From contig NZ_CP031423.1 in assembly GCF_003991875.1 (NCBI RefSeq), positions 3,038,001 to 3,102,000 of the forward strand: a stretch of 64,000 nucleotides of DNA. Reading direction: 5' to 3'. The notes below the pieces were generated by a model. It did no database searches, had not been told where the DNA came from, and was given only the letters and a program-made list of their open reading frames with translations. A program made the position numbers and the translations under genes. The first letter of the stretch is position 1; every line of letters starts with the position of its first letter. Shown one piece after another: positions 17,215 through 26,412 of the stretch. Source of the stretch: Microbacterium lemovicicum. Lineage in GTDB: Bacteria > Actinomycetota > Actinomycetes > Actinomycetales > Microbacteriaceae.

Positions 17215-18345
17215 ATGTCCGATGCCCTGACCGCCCACGTCGACGGCTTCGCCGACGACCGCCTCGCCGCGGTCGTCGCGGAGATCGAGGGATTCGCCGC
17301 GGCGGACCCCGACTACTCCGTTCAGGTGGCCGCCTTCGCCGGCGGACGGCCGGTGCTGGACGTCTGGACGGGCCCACACCTGGGCCGGGACTCGCTGATG
17401 GTGCCGTACTCGGTCAGCAAGAACACGCTCGGCCTGTCGATCGCGCTGCTGCTCGAGCGCGGGCTCGTCGATCTCGACGCGCCCGTCGCGCAGTACTGGC
17501 CGGAGTTCGCCGCGAAGGACAAGCAGTCCGTGACGGTGCGGCAGCTGCTGTCTCACCAGGCCGGCCTGCCGCAGGCGACGCCCGCCCTCACGTGGGCCGA
17601 GCTGCTCGACGCGCACGCGGCCGCCGACCGGCTCGCGGCGAGCCGTCCGCTGTGGCAGCCCGGCAGCTCCTTCGGCTACCACGCGCTCACCATCGGCAAC
17701 CTCGGCGCGGAGCTCGTCTTCCGCATCACCGGCCGCACGCTCCAGGCCTTCTACGAGGAGGAGATCCGCCGCCCGCACGCGGTGGACTTCTACCTCGGCC
17801 TCCCGGAGTCCGAGGACGCCCGCCGCGTGCCCGTGCTGCCGATGGTCCGGCCCGAGATCGATTCCGCGCCGCGCCACACCTCGCTCCTGATGCCGCTGGT
17901 CTGGTCGTCCCCCGGTCCGGAGCTCGACGTCGCCAACGACGAGCGCAGCTGGCGCTTCGGCCACGCCGGCGCGTCGGGGACGGGCTCGGCACGGGGTCTC
18001 GCGCGCCTGTTCGCGGCGATGGTGACGGGTGTCGACGGCGCCGCGCCCGTGCTGTCGCCCGACACCGTCGAGGTCGTCGGCCTGCAGCAGGTCAGCGGCT
18101 ACGACGAGGTGCTCGGTCAGCCCCACCGCGCACACTCGATCGTCTTCCAGAAGCCGACGCCGGCGCTGCACTTCGGCGGCCCGCGGGCGTTCGGGCACGA
18201 CGGCGCCGCCGGCGCCCTCGCCTGCGTCGACCCCGACACGGGCGTGACGTTCGCCTACACGATCGCCCGCGGCCCGTGGCCGGGAGGCGCCGACCCCCGC
18301 GCGCTCGCCCTCGCGGTGGAGATCGGCCGCATCTTCGGCCCCTGA
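17215..18345 (+). CDS. Serine hydrolase, beta-lactamase/EstB family (class C-like esterase)
   Basis: A 376-residue penicillin-binding-protein-like hydrolase. The S-x-x-K motif is SVSK (Ser66, Lys69), the Y-x-N equivalent is FGYHALTIGN, and FGHDGAAG near the C-terminus takes the place of the K/H-T/S-G motif. In this family these residues support esterase or beta-lactamase activity. No signal peptide, unlike true beta-lactamases, so an intracellular esterase is likelier. ATG 17215 has a GGAAGG ribosome site. It sits between GH3 and GH43 in the operon, which suggests removal of acetyl or other ester groups from oligosaccharides; that is inference only. Confidence 0.8.
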   Translation: MSDALTAHVDGFADDRLAAVVAEIEGFAAADPDYSVQVAAFAGGRPVLDVWTGPHLGRDSLMVPYSVSKNTLGLSIALLLERGLVDLDAPVAQYWPEFAAKDKQSVTVRQLLSHQAGLPQATPALTWAELLDAHAAADRLAASRPLWQPGSSFGYHALTIGNLGAELVFRITGRTLQAFYEEEIRRPHAVDFYLGLPESEDARRVPVLPMVRPEIDSAPRHTSLLMPLVWSSPGPELDVANDERSWRFGHAGASGTGSARGLARLFAAMVTGVDGAAPVLSPDTVEVVGLQQVSGYDEVLGQPHRAHSIVFQKPTPALHFGGPRAFGHDGAAGALACVDPDTGVTFAYTIARGPWPGGADPRALALAVEIGRIFGP

Positions 18346-18416
18346 CCCTCGCGCGCCGCATCCGAACCACACCCGCGCGCCGCGCATCCATCCTCCCGCT
18401 CCGATCGAGGCTCCTC

Positions 18417-19925
18417 ATGACCACCCTGTACAACCCGCTCGTCAGCGGCTTCCACCCCGACCCCTCGGTCGTGCGCGTGGGGGACGAGTTCTTCCTCGCG
18501 ACCTCGACGTTCGAATACCTGCCCGGCATCCCGATCCACCGCTCGACCGACTTCGAGACGTGGGAGCTCATCGGCCACGTCGCCACCCGACCCGGCCAGC
18601 TGGCCGTCGAGGACGTGCCGACCGCAGGCGGTGCGTGGGCGCCCACCCTCCGCCACCGCGACGGCGTGTTCCACCTCGTCATCACCGACGCGATGGGGCG
18701 CGGGATGCTGCACTTCACCGCCACGGAGGCATCCGGTCCCTGGAGCGACGGCGACCTGCTGCTCAAGGCCGACGGCTCCGCGTCACTCGACGGCATCGAT
18801 CCCGACATCGCGTGGGACGAGGACGGCACGGTCTACATCACGTTCTCCGGACTCATCCTCAGCGGCGAGGGCATCGGCTCCCACCTCGGCATCCAGCAGG
18901 TGCGGGTCGACCTCGACGCGCACCGCGCCCTCGAGGAGCCGCGCTCGGTCTGGTCGGGCACCGGCGGGCAGTTCCCCGAGGCGCCCCACCTCTACGCGGT
19001 CGACGGCCGCTGGTATCTGATGATCGCCGAGGGCGGCACCGAACGCGGCCACGGCATCTCCATCGCCCGCGGCGACTCCCCCGAGGGGCCGTTCGAGACC
19101 GCACCGCAGAACCCGCTGGTCTCGGCCCGCTCCACGATCCGCCCGGTGCAGAACACCGGCCACGGCGACCTCGTGATCGGCCCCGACGGCGACTGGCTCT
19201 GCGTGCTGCTGGGCGTGCGACCCCGCAGCATGACCCGCGCCTTCTCCGCCCTCGGCCGCGAGACCTTCGTCACCCCCGTTCGATGGGAGTCCGACGGCTG
19301 GCCCGCCATCGACCCGGTGCTGTGGAATCCGCGCCCAGGCACCCGCACGGTCATCGCTTTCGACGCACCTCTGGACGGCGAGTGGATCGCCGTCCGCTCC
19401 CTCCCGATCGACCACGCCGACCTCGGCTCGCGGCCGGGCGCGCTCGTGCTGCAGGGCACGGGTGCAACGCTCGATGACGCGCGCCCCGTGTTCGTCGGCC
19501 GCCGCCAGGAGCACCTTCGCTGTGCCGTCACCGTCGGGCTGGACGCCTCCGCGGGCGTGGGCGGACTCGCCGTGCGCTACGACGAGCGCTTCCATGTCGA
19601 GATCGAGGCCGGCGACGGTGCGGTCACGGCCCGTGCCGCGCTGTCGGGCATCGTGCAGGAGTGGAGCACGCCCTACACCGGGGGCCGCATCGAGCTGCAC
19701 CTCGTCTCGCGGCCGCCCGCGGCATCCGGCGGCTTCCCCCGCACGAGCGACGTGATCACCCTCGCCGTGACGGCAGGGGGCGAGCGCGTCGAGCTCGGCG
19801 AGGTCGACGGACGCTTCCTGTCGTCCGAGACGACCGAGTCGTTCACCGGCCGGGTGATCGGCGTGTACGCCGTGAGCGGCGAGATCATCGTGGACAGCTG
19901 GACCGCCGAAGGAGACGACGAATGA
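18417..19925 (+). CDS. Glycoside hydrolase family 43 (beta-xylosidase/alpha-L-arabinofuranosidase type)
   Basis: A 502-residue five-bladed beta-propeller glycosidase. It opens NPLVSGFHPDPSVVRVGDEFF with the catalytic-base aspartate in FHPDPS; DGIDPDIAWDEDG holds the pKa-modulating aspartate and QFPEAPHLY the acid glutamate. After about residue 310 there is a beta-sandwich domain typical of the larger GH43 xylosidases. These enzymes invert at arabinofuranosyl or xylosyl linkages. No signal peptide. It overlaps the following GH78 gene by four bases, so arabinose/xylose and rhamnose removal are co-produced. The exact sugar cannot be told apart from sequence alone. Confidence 0.88.
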   Translation: MTTLYNPLVSGFHPDPSVVRVGDEFFLATSTFEYLPGIPIHRSTDFETWELIGHVATRPGQLAVEDVPTAGGAWAPTLRHRDGVFHLVITDAMGRGMLHFTATEASGPWSDGDLLLKADGSASLDGIDPDIAWDEDGTVYITFSGLILSGEGIGSHLGIQQVRVDLDAHRALEEPRSVWSGTGGQFPEAPHLYAVDGRWYLMIAEGGTERGHGISIARGDSPEGPFETAPQNPLVSARSTIRPVQNTGHGDLVIGPDGDWLCVLLGVRPRSMTRAFSALGRETFVTPVRWESDGWPAIDPVLWNPRPGTRTVIAFDAPLDGEWIAVRSLPIDHADLGSRPGALVLQGTGATLDDARPVFVGRRQEHLRCAVTVGLDASAGVGGLAVRYDERFHVEIEAGDGAVTARAALSGIVQEWSTPYTGGRIELHLVSRPPAASGGFPRTSDVITLAVTAGGERVELGEVDGRFLSSETTESFTGRVIGVYAVSGEIIVDSWTAEGDDE

Positions 19926-22753
19926 CCGAGACGACGAAGACCGCAGCCATCGGGATGCTGCGGGCCGAGCTGCGGGCCGACACCGCGTTCGTCGCGACGC
20001 CGACCCCGCGCCTCACGTGGACCGTCGAGGATGCGGCGGACGGCTGGATCCAGGCGTCGGCCGAGCTCTCGGACGGGCGGGACACCGTCACGATCGACGG
20101 CCCGGACAGCGTGCTGGTCGCCTGGCCCTTCGCCCCCCTCGCCGCCGGCGAAGAGCGCGACGTCACGGTGCGCGCGGTCGCGACCTCTGGTGCGCAGACC
20201 GCCTGGAGTGCGCCGCGGCGGGTGGCGGCCGGTTTCCTCGCCGACGGCGAATGGGTCGCCGAGCCCATCGGGCTGGCCGACCCCGAGCGGTCCGCGCAGC
20301 CGGCGCTGGTGCGGACGTCGTTCCGTCTCGACCGTCCGGTGCGCTCGGCGCTGCTGCTGTGGACCGCGCTCGGCGTCGCCGAGCCCGAACTCAACGGCGA
20401 GGCCGTCGCGGAGGACGTGCTGGCCCCGGGCTGGACCGCCTACCGCGACCGGCTCGTCCACGAGACCGTCGACGTGACCCGGCTCGTCCGGCAGGGCGAC
20501 AACGTGCTCGGCGCGACCGTCGCCGGCGCCTGGTACACCGAGAAGTACGGCTTCTTCACCTTCACCGACCGCGTGTACGGCGACCAGCCGTCGTTCCTCG
20601 CGCAGCTGCGCGTCACGTTCGATGACGGCGCCGTCGAGACGATCGCCGCGACCGGCGCCGGGTGGACCGCGACCGGCGACGGCCCCGTCGTCGACAGCGG
20701 CATCTACCCGGGCGAGCACCAGGACCTCCGGAGGACGCTGCCCGGCTGGTCGGCGCCCGGCGGCGCCACCGAGGGCTGGAGCCCGGTGCGCGTCGGACCC
20801 GACGCCCGGCCGGACTATGACGACGTGCCCGTGCCCGAGGCGCGCGTCGCCCCTCCCGTCCGCCGCATCCAGACCCTCCCCGTCGTCGCCGTCACGACCG
20901 CGCCCTCGGGAGCGACCATCCTCGACTTCGGTCAGAACCTGGTGGGACGCCTCCGGATCCGGGTGACCGGCCCGGCAGGCACCCGGCTCACGGCGCGTCA
21001 CGCCGAGGTGCTGGAGGACGGCGAGCTCAGCATCCGTCCGCTCCGCAACGCCGCAGCAACGGCGACCTTCGATCTCGCGGCCACCGGCGAGGAGGTGCTG
21101 GAGTCGCGCTTCAGCTTCTACGGCTTCCGCTACGCCGCCATCGACGGCTGGCCGGGAACGTTCGACCCCGCCGACGTCGAGGCCGTCGTGCTGCACACCG
21201 ACATGACGCGCACCGGGTGGTTCGAGTCATCCGACCCCCTCCTGTCGCGCCTGCACGACAACGTGCTGTGGGGCATGCGGGGCAACTTCCTGTCGATCCC
21301 GACCGACTGTCCCCAGCGCGACGAGCGGCTCGGGTGGACCGGCGACCTGCAGGTCTTCTCGCCCACCGCCTCGTTCCTCTACGACTGCGACGGGTTCCTG
21401 ACGTCGTGGCTGCGCGACCTGGCGCTCGAGCAGGGGCGGCGCGGGGGCGACGTGACGCTCGTCGTGCCGGCCGCGCTGCCGGGCTTCGGGGCGCTGGGGG
21501 CGACGGCCGCCTGGGGGGATGCCGCGACCGTGGTGCCCTCGGTGCTGTACGAGCGGTTCGGCGACCTCGGCGTGGTCGAGGCGCAGTATCCGAGCATGAC
21601 CTCGTGGGTCGACCTGGTCGTCTCCGAGGCCGGGGACTCCGGTCTCTGGGCGGGCTCGATGCAGCTGGGGGACTGGCTGGACCCGGCGGCGCCGCCCGAC
21701 AAGCCCGGCCAGGCCAAGGTCGACGGCGACATCGTCGCGACGGCGTACCTCGCCCGGTCGCTGCGGATCGTCGCCGACGCGGCCGCGCTGCTCGGGCGCG
21801 ACGACGACGCGGAGCGCTACGGCGCGCTCGCCGAGCGGTCGCGGAAGGCCTTCGTCGCGGAGTACGTGACACCGGCGGGCCGCATGATGAGCGACGCCCC
21901 GACCGCCTACGCGCTCGCGCTGGAGTTCGACCTCGTGCGCGACCCCGAGGTGCGCGCCCGCCTCGCCGCGCGGCTGTCGTCGCGCGTGCGGGAAGGCGGC
22001 TACCGCATCGGCACCGGCTTCGTCGGCACGCCCCTCGTCACCGACGCCCTCGCGAAGGGCGGGCATCTGGCCGCCGCCGAGCGGCTGCTCATGCAGACCG
22101 AGTGCCCCTCGTGGCTGTACCCGGTCACCATGGGCGCGACGACGGTGTGGGAGCGGTGGGACTCGCTCCTGCCCGACGGCTCGGTGAATCCGGGCGAGAT
22201 GACCTCGTTCAACCACTACGCGCTGGGCGCCGTGGCCGACTGGCTGCACCGCACCGTGGCCGGTCTCGCACCGGCGGCACCGGGCTACCGCGCGCTGCGC
22301 ATCGCGCCGCGGCCCCTGTCCGGCCTGACCTCCGCATCGGCACGCCACCTCACGCCGTACGGCGAGGCGTCGGTCGCGTGGGAGCGCGACGGCGACACGG
22401 TCGTCGTCCGCGCGACCGTCCCGGCCAACACCACCGCAGAGGTCGACCTTCCGATGCAGCCCGCGCAGCACGTCGGCTCGGGCCGTCACGAGTGGCGGTT
22501 CGCCACGGAGCCGGAGGCGCAGCGTCCGGCCCTCGACGGCCTCGACGCCTCGCTCGCCGACGTGATCGACGACCGCCGCGCCTACGACGCGCTGTTCGCG
22601 ACACTCGCCGAGGTCGCCCCCGACCGTGTCGACGCCGTGCGCGCGGACACGCTGTGGGGGTCGGGTCGCCCGGTGGCGGCCGCCCTCATGTTCACCCCGC
22701 CGCACGTGCTCGCCCGCGTCGACGAGGCCATCCGCACGGCCACCGCCTCCTGA
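19922..22753 (+). CDS. Alpha-L-rhamnosidase, GH78
   Basis: A 943-residue GH78 enzyme. Beta domains in the N-terminal third (WTVEDAADG, ELNGEAVAEDVLAPGWTAYRDR) precede the alpha/alpha barrel. SIPTDCPQRDERLGWTGD carries the acidic residues used in catalysis by this family, followed by GFLTSWLRDL and GAVADWLHRTVAGLAP, the usual barrel helices. It removes terminal alpha-L-rhamnose by inversion. No signal peptide. ATG 19922 overlaps the GH43 stop. A second GH78 is encoded at 53743-56400 in another operon, with clearly different N-terminal sequence. Confidence 0.9.
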   Translation: MTETTKTAAIGMLRAELRADTAFVATPTPRLTWTVEDAADGWIQASAELSDGRDTVTIDGPDSVLVAWPFAPLAAGEERDVTVRAVATSGAQTAWSAPRRVAAGFLADGEWVAEPIGLADPERSAQPALVRTSFRLDRPVRSALLLWTALGVAEPELNGEAVAEDVLAPGWTAYRDRLVHETVDVTRLVRQGDNVLGATVAGAWYTEKYGFFTFTDRVYGDQPSFLAQLRVTFDDGAVETIAATGAGWTATGDGPVVDSGIYPGEHQDLRRTLPGWSAPGGATEGWSPVRVGPDARPDYDDVPVPEARVAPPVRRIQTLPVVAVTTAPSGATILDFGQNLVGRLRIRVTGPAGTRLTARHAEVLEDGELSIRPLRNAAATATFDLAATGEEVLESRFSFYGFRYAAIDGWPGTFDPADVEAVVLHTDMTRTGWFESSDPLLSRLHDNVLWGMRGNFLSIPTDCPQRDERLGWTGDLQVFSPTASFLYDCDGFLTSWLRDLALEQGRRGGDVTLVVPAALPGFGALGATAAWGDAATVVPSVLYERFGDLGVVEAQYPSMTSWVDLVVSEAGDSGLWAGSMQLGDWLDPAAPPDKPGQAKVDGDIVATAYLARSLRIVADAAALLGRDDDAERYGALAERSRKAFVAEYVTPAGRMMSDAPTAYALALEFDLVRDPEVRARLAARLSSRVREGGYRIGTGFVGTPLVTDALAKGGHLAAAERLLMQTECPSWLYPVTMGATTVWERWDSLLPDGSVNPGEMTSFNHYALGAVADWLHRTVAGLAPAAPGYRALRIAPRPLSGLTSASARHLTPYGEASVAWERDGDTVVVRATVPANTTAEVDLPMQPAQHVGSGRHEWRFATEPEAQRPALDGLDASLADVIDDRRAYDALFATLAEVAPDRVDAVRADTLWGSGRPVAAALMFTPPHVLARVDEAIRTATAS

Positions 22754-22770
22754 ATCCGAAAGGCTCCCCC

Positions 22771-24558
22771 ATGTTCGACCGCGCCTCCACCTTCGGCGAA
22801 GCCCTCGACCACCCCGCCGCCCGGGCGGTGCTCGAGCGGTACATGCCCGGCATCGCGGCGTCGCCGATGGCCACGCAGTTCCGCACCGGGCGGCTCGGCC
22901 AGCTGGTCGGCTTCGTGCCGTCGCTGTCGGACGCCGCCGAGCGCGAGCGTCTGTGGGCGTCGCTGGCGGAGCTCGGCGAGGGGGCGGACCCGCGTCCGCC
23001 CTACGCGCCGGCGATCGAGCCGAACCTTGCCTATGAGGATGCGTCGGTCGCGCGCGGCTCGGCGTCGGTCACCGCGCCGGAGCCGACGCCGCTCTGGGAC
23101 GTCGCCGAGGTGCGCCTCGCCGGCCCGTCGCACGGCAACCCGTTCGTCGACGTCGAGCTCGACGCGCTGGTCACCCGCCCCGACGGCGGCGAGCTGCGGA
23201 TGGGCGGCTTCTACGACGGCGACGGGCAGTACGCCGTCAGGGTGCTCGCCGACGCGGAGGGCGAGTGGACGTTCACGACCCGCTCCACGGCGCGGTCGCT
23301 CGACGGCGTCTCCGGCTCGTTCACGGTGACGGGCGCGCGGCGCGGCGCGCACGGCCCCGTGCGCGTCGACGGCCTGCACTTCCGCCACGCCGACGGCCTG
23401 CGGCACCGCCCGCTGGGCACCACCGCCTACGCGTGGACGCACCAGCCGGAGGCCCTGCAGGAGCAGACCCTCGCGACCCTCGCGGAGGCGCCGTTCTCCA
23501 AGATCCGGATGTGCCTGTTCCCGAAGTCCTACCTGTTCAACCAGAACGAGCCCGAGGACTTCGTGTTCCCGGGGTCGCTGGCGGACGGCTTCGACCTGGA
23601 GCGCTTCGATCCGGCCCACTTCCGCCGTCTCGAGCAGCGCATCGCGCAGCTGGCCGAGCGCGGCATCCAGGCCGATCTGATCCTCTTCCACGCGTACGAC
23701 CGGTGGGGCTTCGCCGACCTCGGGCCCGCCGTCGACGAGCGGTACCTGCGCTACGTCGTGCGCCGGCTCGCCGCGTTCTCGAACGTGTGGTGGTCGATGG
23801 CCAACGAGTACGACCTGCTGTGGAGCAAGGACGAGCCGGACTGGGAGCGTCTCGCCGCGGTCGTGGGCGAGGAGGACCCCTTCGGTCACCTCAACTCCAT
23901 CCACAACTGCCGTCCGTTCTACGACTACACCCGTCCGTGGATCACGCACGTGTCCATCCAGCGCGTCGACGTCTACCGCACCGCGGAGAACACCGACGAG
24001 TGGCGCGAGCGCTGGGGCAAGCCCGTCGTCATCGACGAGTGCGCCTACGAGGGCGACATCGACCAGGGCTGGGGCAACATCACCGGCGAGGAGATGGTGC
24101 GACGCTTCTGGGAGGGGGCGGTGCGCGGCGGCTACGTCGGGCACGGTGAGACGTATCTGCCGGCCGCCGACGGGGGTGCGGTGGACGCCGGATTCGGCGA
24201 CGACCCGGAGGTGCTGTGGTGGGCGAAGGGCGGGGTGCTGCACGGCTCCTCCCCCGACCGCATCGCGTTCCTCGAGACGCTGCAGGCCGAGGCGCCCGAG
24301 GGGGTCTGGGATCCGCTGACGTCCGACTGGGACGTCCCCTGGGGAGGAGTCGAGGGGATGCTGCGGGTCGGCTACTTCGGCTTCAACCGGCCGCGCTTCC
24401 GCAACCTGATCCTCACCGACGGCGAATGGACGCTCGACGTCATCGACACCTGGAACATGACCGTCGACCGCGTCGGGGAGACCCACCGCGGCACGGTGCG
24501 CGTCGAGCTGCCCGGCCGGCGGTACATGGCGGTGCGCCTGACCCGCGTGGGCGACTGA
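22771..24558 (+). CDS. DUF5060/DUF4038-like glycoside hydrolase with DUF5605-type C-terminus (copy 1)
   Basis: A 595-residue putative retaining glycosidase. Residues about 85-195 form an Ig-like DUF5060 domain (GGFYDGDGQYAVRVLADAEGEW region), then a TIM barrel beginning FRHADGLRHRPLGTTAYAW. Likely acid/base Glu in WWSMANEYD and nucleophile Glu in VVIDECAYEGD. A beta domain ends the protein (DTWNMTVDRVG). DUF4038-like barrels include the GH140 apiosidase of rhamnogalacturonan II breakdown, so apiose release is possible here. The N-terminal 80 residues (RASTFGEALDHPAARAVLERYMP) are absent from copy 2 at 35324-36823. Last gene of the nine-gene operon; GAAAGG ribosome site. No signal peptide. Confidence 0.75.
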   Translation: MFDRASTFGEALDHPAARAVLERYMPGIAASPMATQFRTGRLGQLVGFVPSLSDAAERERLWASLAELGEGADPRPPYAPAIEPNLAYEDASVARGSASVTAPEPTPLWDVAEVRLAGPSHGNPFVDVELDALVTRPDGGELRMGGFYDGDGQYAVRVLADAEGEWTFTTRSTARSLDGVSGSFTVTGARRGAHGPVRVDGLHFRHADGLRHRPLGTTAYAWTHQPEALQEQTLATLAEAPFSKIRMCLFPKSYLFNQNEPEDFVFPGSLADGFDLERFDPAHFRRLEQRIAQLAERGIQADLILFHAYDRWGFADLGPAVDERYLRYVVRRLAAFSNVWWSMANEYDLLWSKDEPDWERLAAVVGEEDPFGHLNSIHNCRPFYDYTRPWITHVSIQRVDVYRTAENTDEWRERWGKPVVIDECAYEGDIDQGWGNITGEEMVRRFWEGAVRGGYVGHGETYLPAADGGAVDAGFGDDPEVLWWAKGGVLHGSSPDRIAFLETLQAEAPEGVWDPLTSDWDVPWGGVEGMLRVGYFGFNRPRFRNLILTDGEWTLDVIDTWNMTVDRVGETHRGTVRVELPGRRYMAVRLTRVGD

Positions 24559-24586
24559 GGCGACCGCCGATCGGTAGGCTCCCGGC

Positions 24587-24952
24587 ATGGTCGATCGCGC
24601 CGTGCCCAATCTGCCGTCCCGCGACCTCCCGTCGACCGCCGCGTTCTACGGGTCGTTCGGGTTCGCGGTGGACCACCAGGAGGATGGCTGGCTGATCCTG
24701 CGGCGGGGCGACCTCGTCATCGAGTTCTTCCCTTTCGCCGACGTCGCTCCCCTGAGCAGCTCGTTCATGTGCAGCGTGCGCGTCGACGACGTGGACGAGC
24801 TCTACGGCGCCATCCGCCGTGCCGGCGTCCCCGAGAAGACGGTCGGCTTCCCGCGGCTTCATCCCGTGCGGCGTCAGCCCTGGGGGCAGCGCGCGGGGTT
24901 CCTCGTCGATCTCGACGGCACGCAGCTGCACCTCATCGAGAACGGCCGCTGA
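24587..24952 (+). CDS. VOC-superfamily protein, bleomycin-resistance-like
   Basis: A 121-residue paired beta-alpha-beta-beta-beta protein of the vicinal-oxygen-chelate fold. It opens VPNLPSRDLPSTAAFYGSFGF, contains SSFMCSVRVDDVDELYGAIRRAG, and ends FLVDLDGTQLHLIEN, as in BlmA-type bleomycin-binding proteins. These bind rather than modify the drug as dimers in the cytoplasm, though many VOC proteins have other roles. It begins 28 bases after the glycosidase operon with no evident function in sugar use. Confidence 0.8.
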   Translation: MVDRAVPNLPSRDLPSTAAFYGSFGFAVDHQEDGWLILRRGDLVIEFFPFADVAPLSSSFMCSVRVDDVDELYGAIRRAGVPEKTVGFPRLHPVRRQPWGQRAGFLVDLDGTQLHLIENGR

Positions 24953-24974
24953 GCGGCCGGGAAGGAACGCCCCC

Positions 24975-25547
24975 ATGTCGCGAGAGCTCGTCTACTACAT
25001 CGCCGTGTCGCTCGACGGCTTCATCGCCGATCCCGACGGCGGGTACGACGCCTTCCTGTCGGACGGCGATCACACGTCGGTGATCTTCGGCGAGTACGCC
25101 GATGCGCTCCCCGCCCATGCCCACGCCGCGCTCGGGATCTCGCCTCCGCGCACGCGCTTCGACACGGTGGTCATGGGCTGGAACACCCTCGTTCCCGCCC
25201 TGGACGCCGGCATCGCCAGCCCCTATCCGCACCTCCGGCAGATCGTGGCGAGTCGACGCGAACGCGAGGTCGACCCCGCCGTGACGCTGACGGCCGACCC
25301 GGCCGCGGTCGTGAACGAGCTCAAGGCGCAGGACGGTCTGGACATCTGGCTGTGCGGCGGCGGGGCGCTGGCCGGCGCACTGCTGCCGCAGGTCGACCGT
25401 CTCGTCCTCAAGCGCCATCCGGTCGTCTTCGGATCGGGTGTCCCGCTGTTCGGCGACGCCCCCTTCGCCGCGCGCCCCTTCGCCCCGGTGCGCTCACGCG
25501 CCTTCGATTCGGGCGTCGTCATCGAGGAGTTCGCCGCCGAGAAGTGA
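24975..25547 (+). CDS. Dihydrofolate-reductase-like protein (RibD C-terminal family)
   Basis: A 190-residue Rossmann-like reductase. ELVYYIAVSLDGFIADPDGGYDAF is the typical opening of the RibD-C/DHFR-like family, with DTVVMGWNTL and IWLCGGGALAGALLPQVD (nucleotide-binding GGG) further on. It may use NADPH to reduce a small substrate; genuine folate or flavin activity is not implied. GAAGGA lies before the ATG at 24975, and the gene follows the VOC gene by 22 bases. Convergent with the GntR gene. Confidence 0.82.
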   Translation: MSRELVYYIAVSLDGFIADPDGGYDAFLSDGDHTSVIFGEYADALPAHAHAALGISPPRTRFDTVVMGWNTLVPALDAGIASPYPHLRQIVASRREREVDPAVTLTADPAAVVNELKAQDGLDIWLCGGGALAGALLPQVDRLVLKRHPVVFGSGVPLFGDAPFAARPFAPVRSRAFDSGVVIEEFAAEK

Positions 25548-25596
25548 CGGATGCCGGCGGCCCCGGCCGGCGGCGCCATCGCGGGCCTTGTGCGGC

Positions 25597-26337
25597 TCAG
25601 GACGCGGCGGCGTCGGCAGCCAGGCGGGCCGAGGCCGTCGCCATGTGAACGGCCATGGCGGATGCCGCGGCATCCTGATCCCCGTCGCGTACCGCCCGAT
25701 GCACCCGGTCGTGCTCGTCGAGGGCCACGCGGGCGGCCTCCTCGTCATGCACGGCGCGGTCGGCGTAGACCTGCAGCAGTGACCGCACCACCTGGAGCTG
25801 ATCGATGAGCACCTTGTTGCCCGCGGCCGCGGCGAGCGCGTTGTGGAAGCCGAGGTCGGCGCGGGCGAAGGCGGTCAGATCGGCGACGCTCCCCCGCATG
25901 CGTCCGACGTGCTCGGCGAGGGCGGCCTTCGCGGCATCGGACGCGCGGGCCGCCGCGAGGCGCGCGACGTAGATCTCCAGGCCGGAGCGCAGCTCGAGGA
26001 GCTCGGCCGTGTTGCGCTCTCCGATCAGCAGCCCCCAGCGCAGCGTCTGCGGGAGCAGCTCGCTCGCGGTGCCCCGCAGGTAGGTTCCCGATCCCGGACG
26101 CACGTCGACGATGCCGAGGATCTCGAGCGCGGCGAGCGCCTCGCGCACGGCGGAGCGGCCGACGCCCAGCGTCGAGGCCAGCTGTCGCTCGGGAGGAAGC
26201 CGTGTGCCCGGCGCGATCGAGCCGCCGGTGAAGAGATCCATGAGCTTGCGGGCGACCTCGGAGACCGGCGTCCCGCTGGGCAGCGCGCCGAGCGCGGCGG
26301 CGATGTCGCCGGCGTCGTCACCGGGGTAGGCGGGCAT
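25597..26337 (-). CDS. GntR-family regulator, FadR/FCD subfamily
   Basis: A 246-residue repressor. Residues about 20-85 are the winged helix (GSIAPGTRLPPERQLASTLGVGRSAVREALAALEILGI in the genome, ending VDVRPGSGTYLRG); the remainder is an all-helical FCD effector domain with ELRSGLEIYVARLAA and the D-x3-H metal-type segment DLGFHNALAAAAGN. FCD regulators respond to sugar acids and related metabolites. It diverges from the MFS-apionate operon and two identical 14-base sites lie at that promoter, so it most likely represses the operon until a pathway acid accumulates. Confidence 0.9.
   Translation of the reverse strand: MPAYPGDDAGDIAAALGALPSGTPVSEVARKLMDLFTGGSIAPGTRLPPERQLASTLGVGRSAVREALAALEILGIVDVRPGSGTYLRGTASELLPQTLRWGLLIGERNTAELLELRSGLEIYVARLAAARASDAAKAALAEHVGRMRGSVADLTAFARADLGFHNALAAAAGNKVLIDQLQVVRSLLQVYADRAVHDEEAARVALDEHDRVHRAVRDGDQDAAASAMAVHMATASARLAADAAAS
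25660..25675. repeat. GGATGCCGCGGCATCC palindrome (genome-wide motif, full copy)
   Basis: A 16-base perfect palindrome inside the gntR coding region. A second full copy is at 27827-27842 and many half copies (GGATGCCGCGG or CGCGGCATCC) occur throughout the window, almost all inside genes on both strands. Confidence 0.8.
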
Positions 26338-26364
26338 GGCACCACGGTAGCGCGGCTGAGCGTG

Positions 26365-26401
26365 AATTGGTCAACCGGAGGTCTTGTAATTGGTCAACCG
26401 G
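26365..26401. promoter_or_regulatory. Tandem GntR operator sites
   Basis: The 14-base sequence AATTGGTCAACCGG occurs at 26365-26378 and again at 26388-26401, a 23-base spacing, so the sites fall on nearly the same DNA face. Each has a GGT-CA-ACC core like FadR/FCD operators. The second copy lies between the -35 and -10 boxes of the transporter-apionate operon, and both lie between the divergent gntR and transporter genes. Confidence 0.75.
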
Positions 26402-26412
26402 TTTGCCACAAT
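26384..26412 (+). promoter_or_regulatory. Promoter of the apionate operon
   Basis: TTGTAA at 26384-26389 and CACAAT at 26407-26412 are separated by 17 bases, a good sigma-70-type pair. It overlaps the second GntR site and would leave a leader of about 50 bases before the GTG at 26472. Confidence 0.55.

Noticed and set aside
21217..22770. Upstream extension of the DUF5060 gene inside GH78
   Set aside because: Same frame stays open by chance, but the sequence there is a shadow of GH78 and a good ribosome site precedes ATG 22771.
25553..25575. GC-rich inverted segment between the RibD-like and GntR genes as terminator
   Set aside because: Arms are short and several pairings are equally possible; no T-run.
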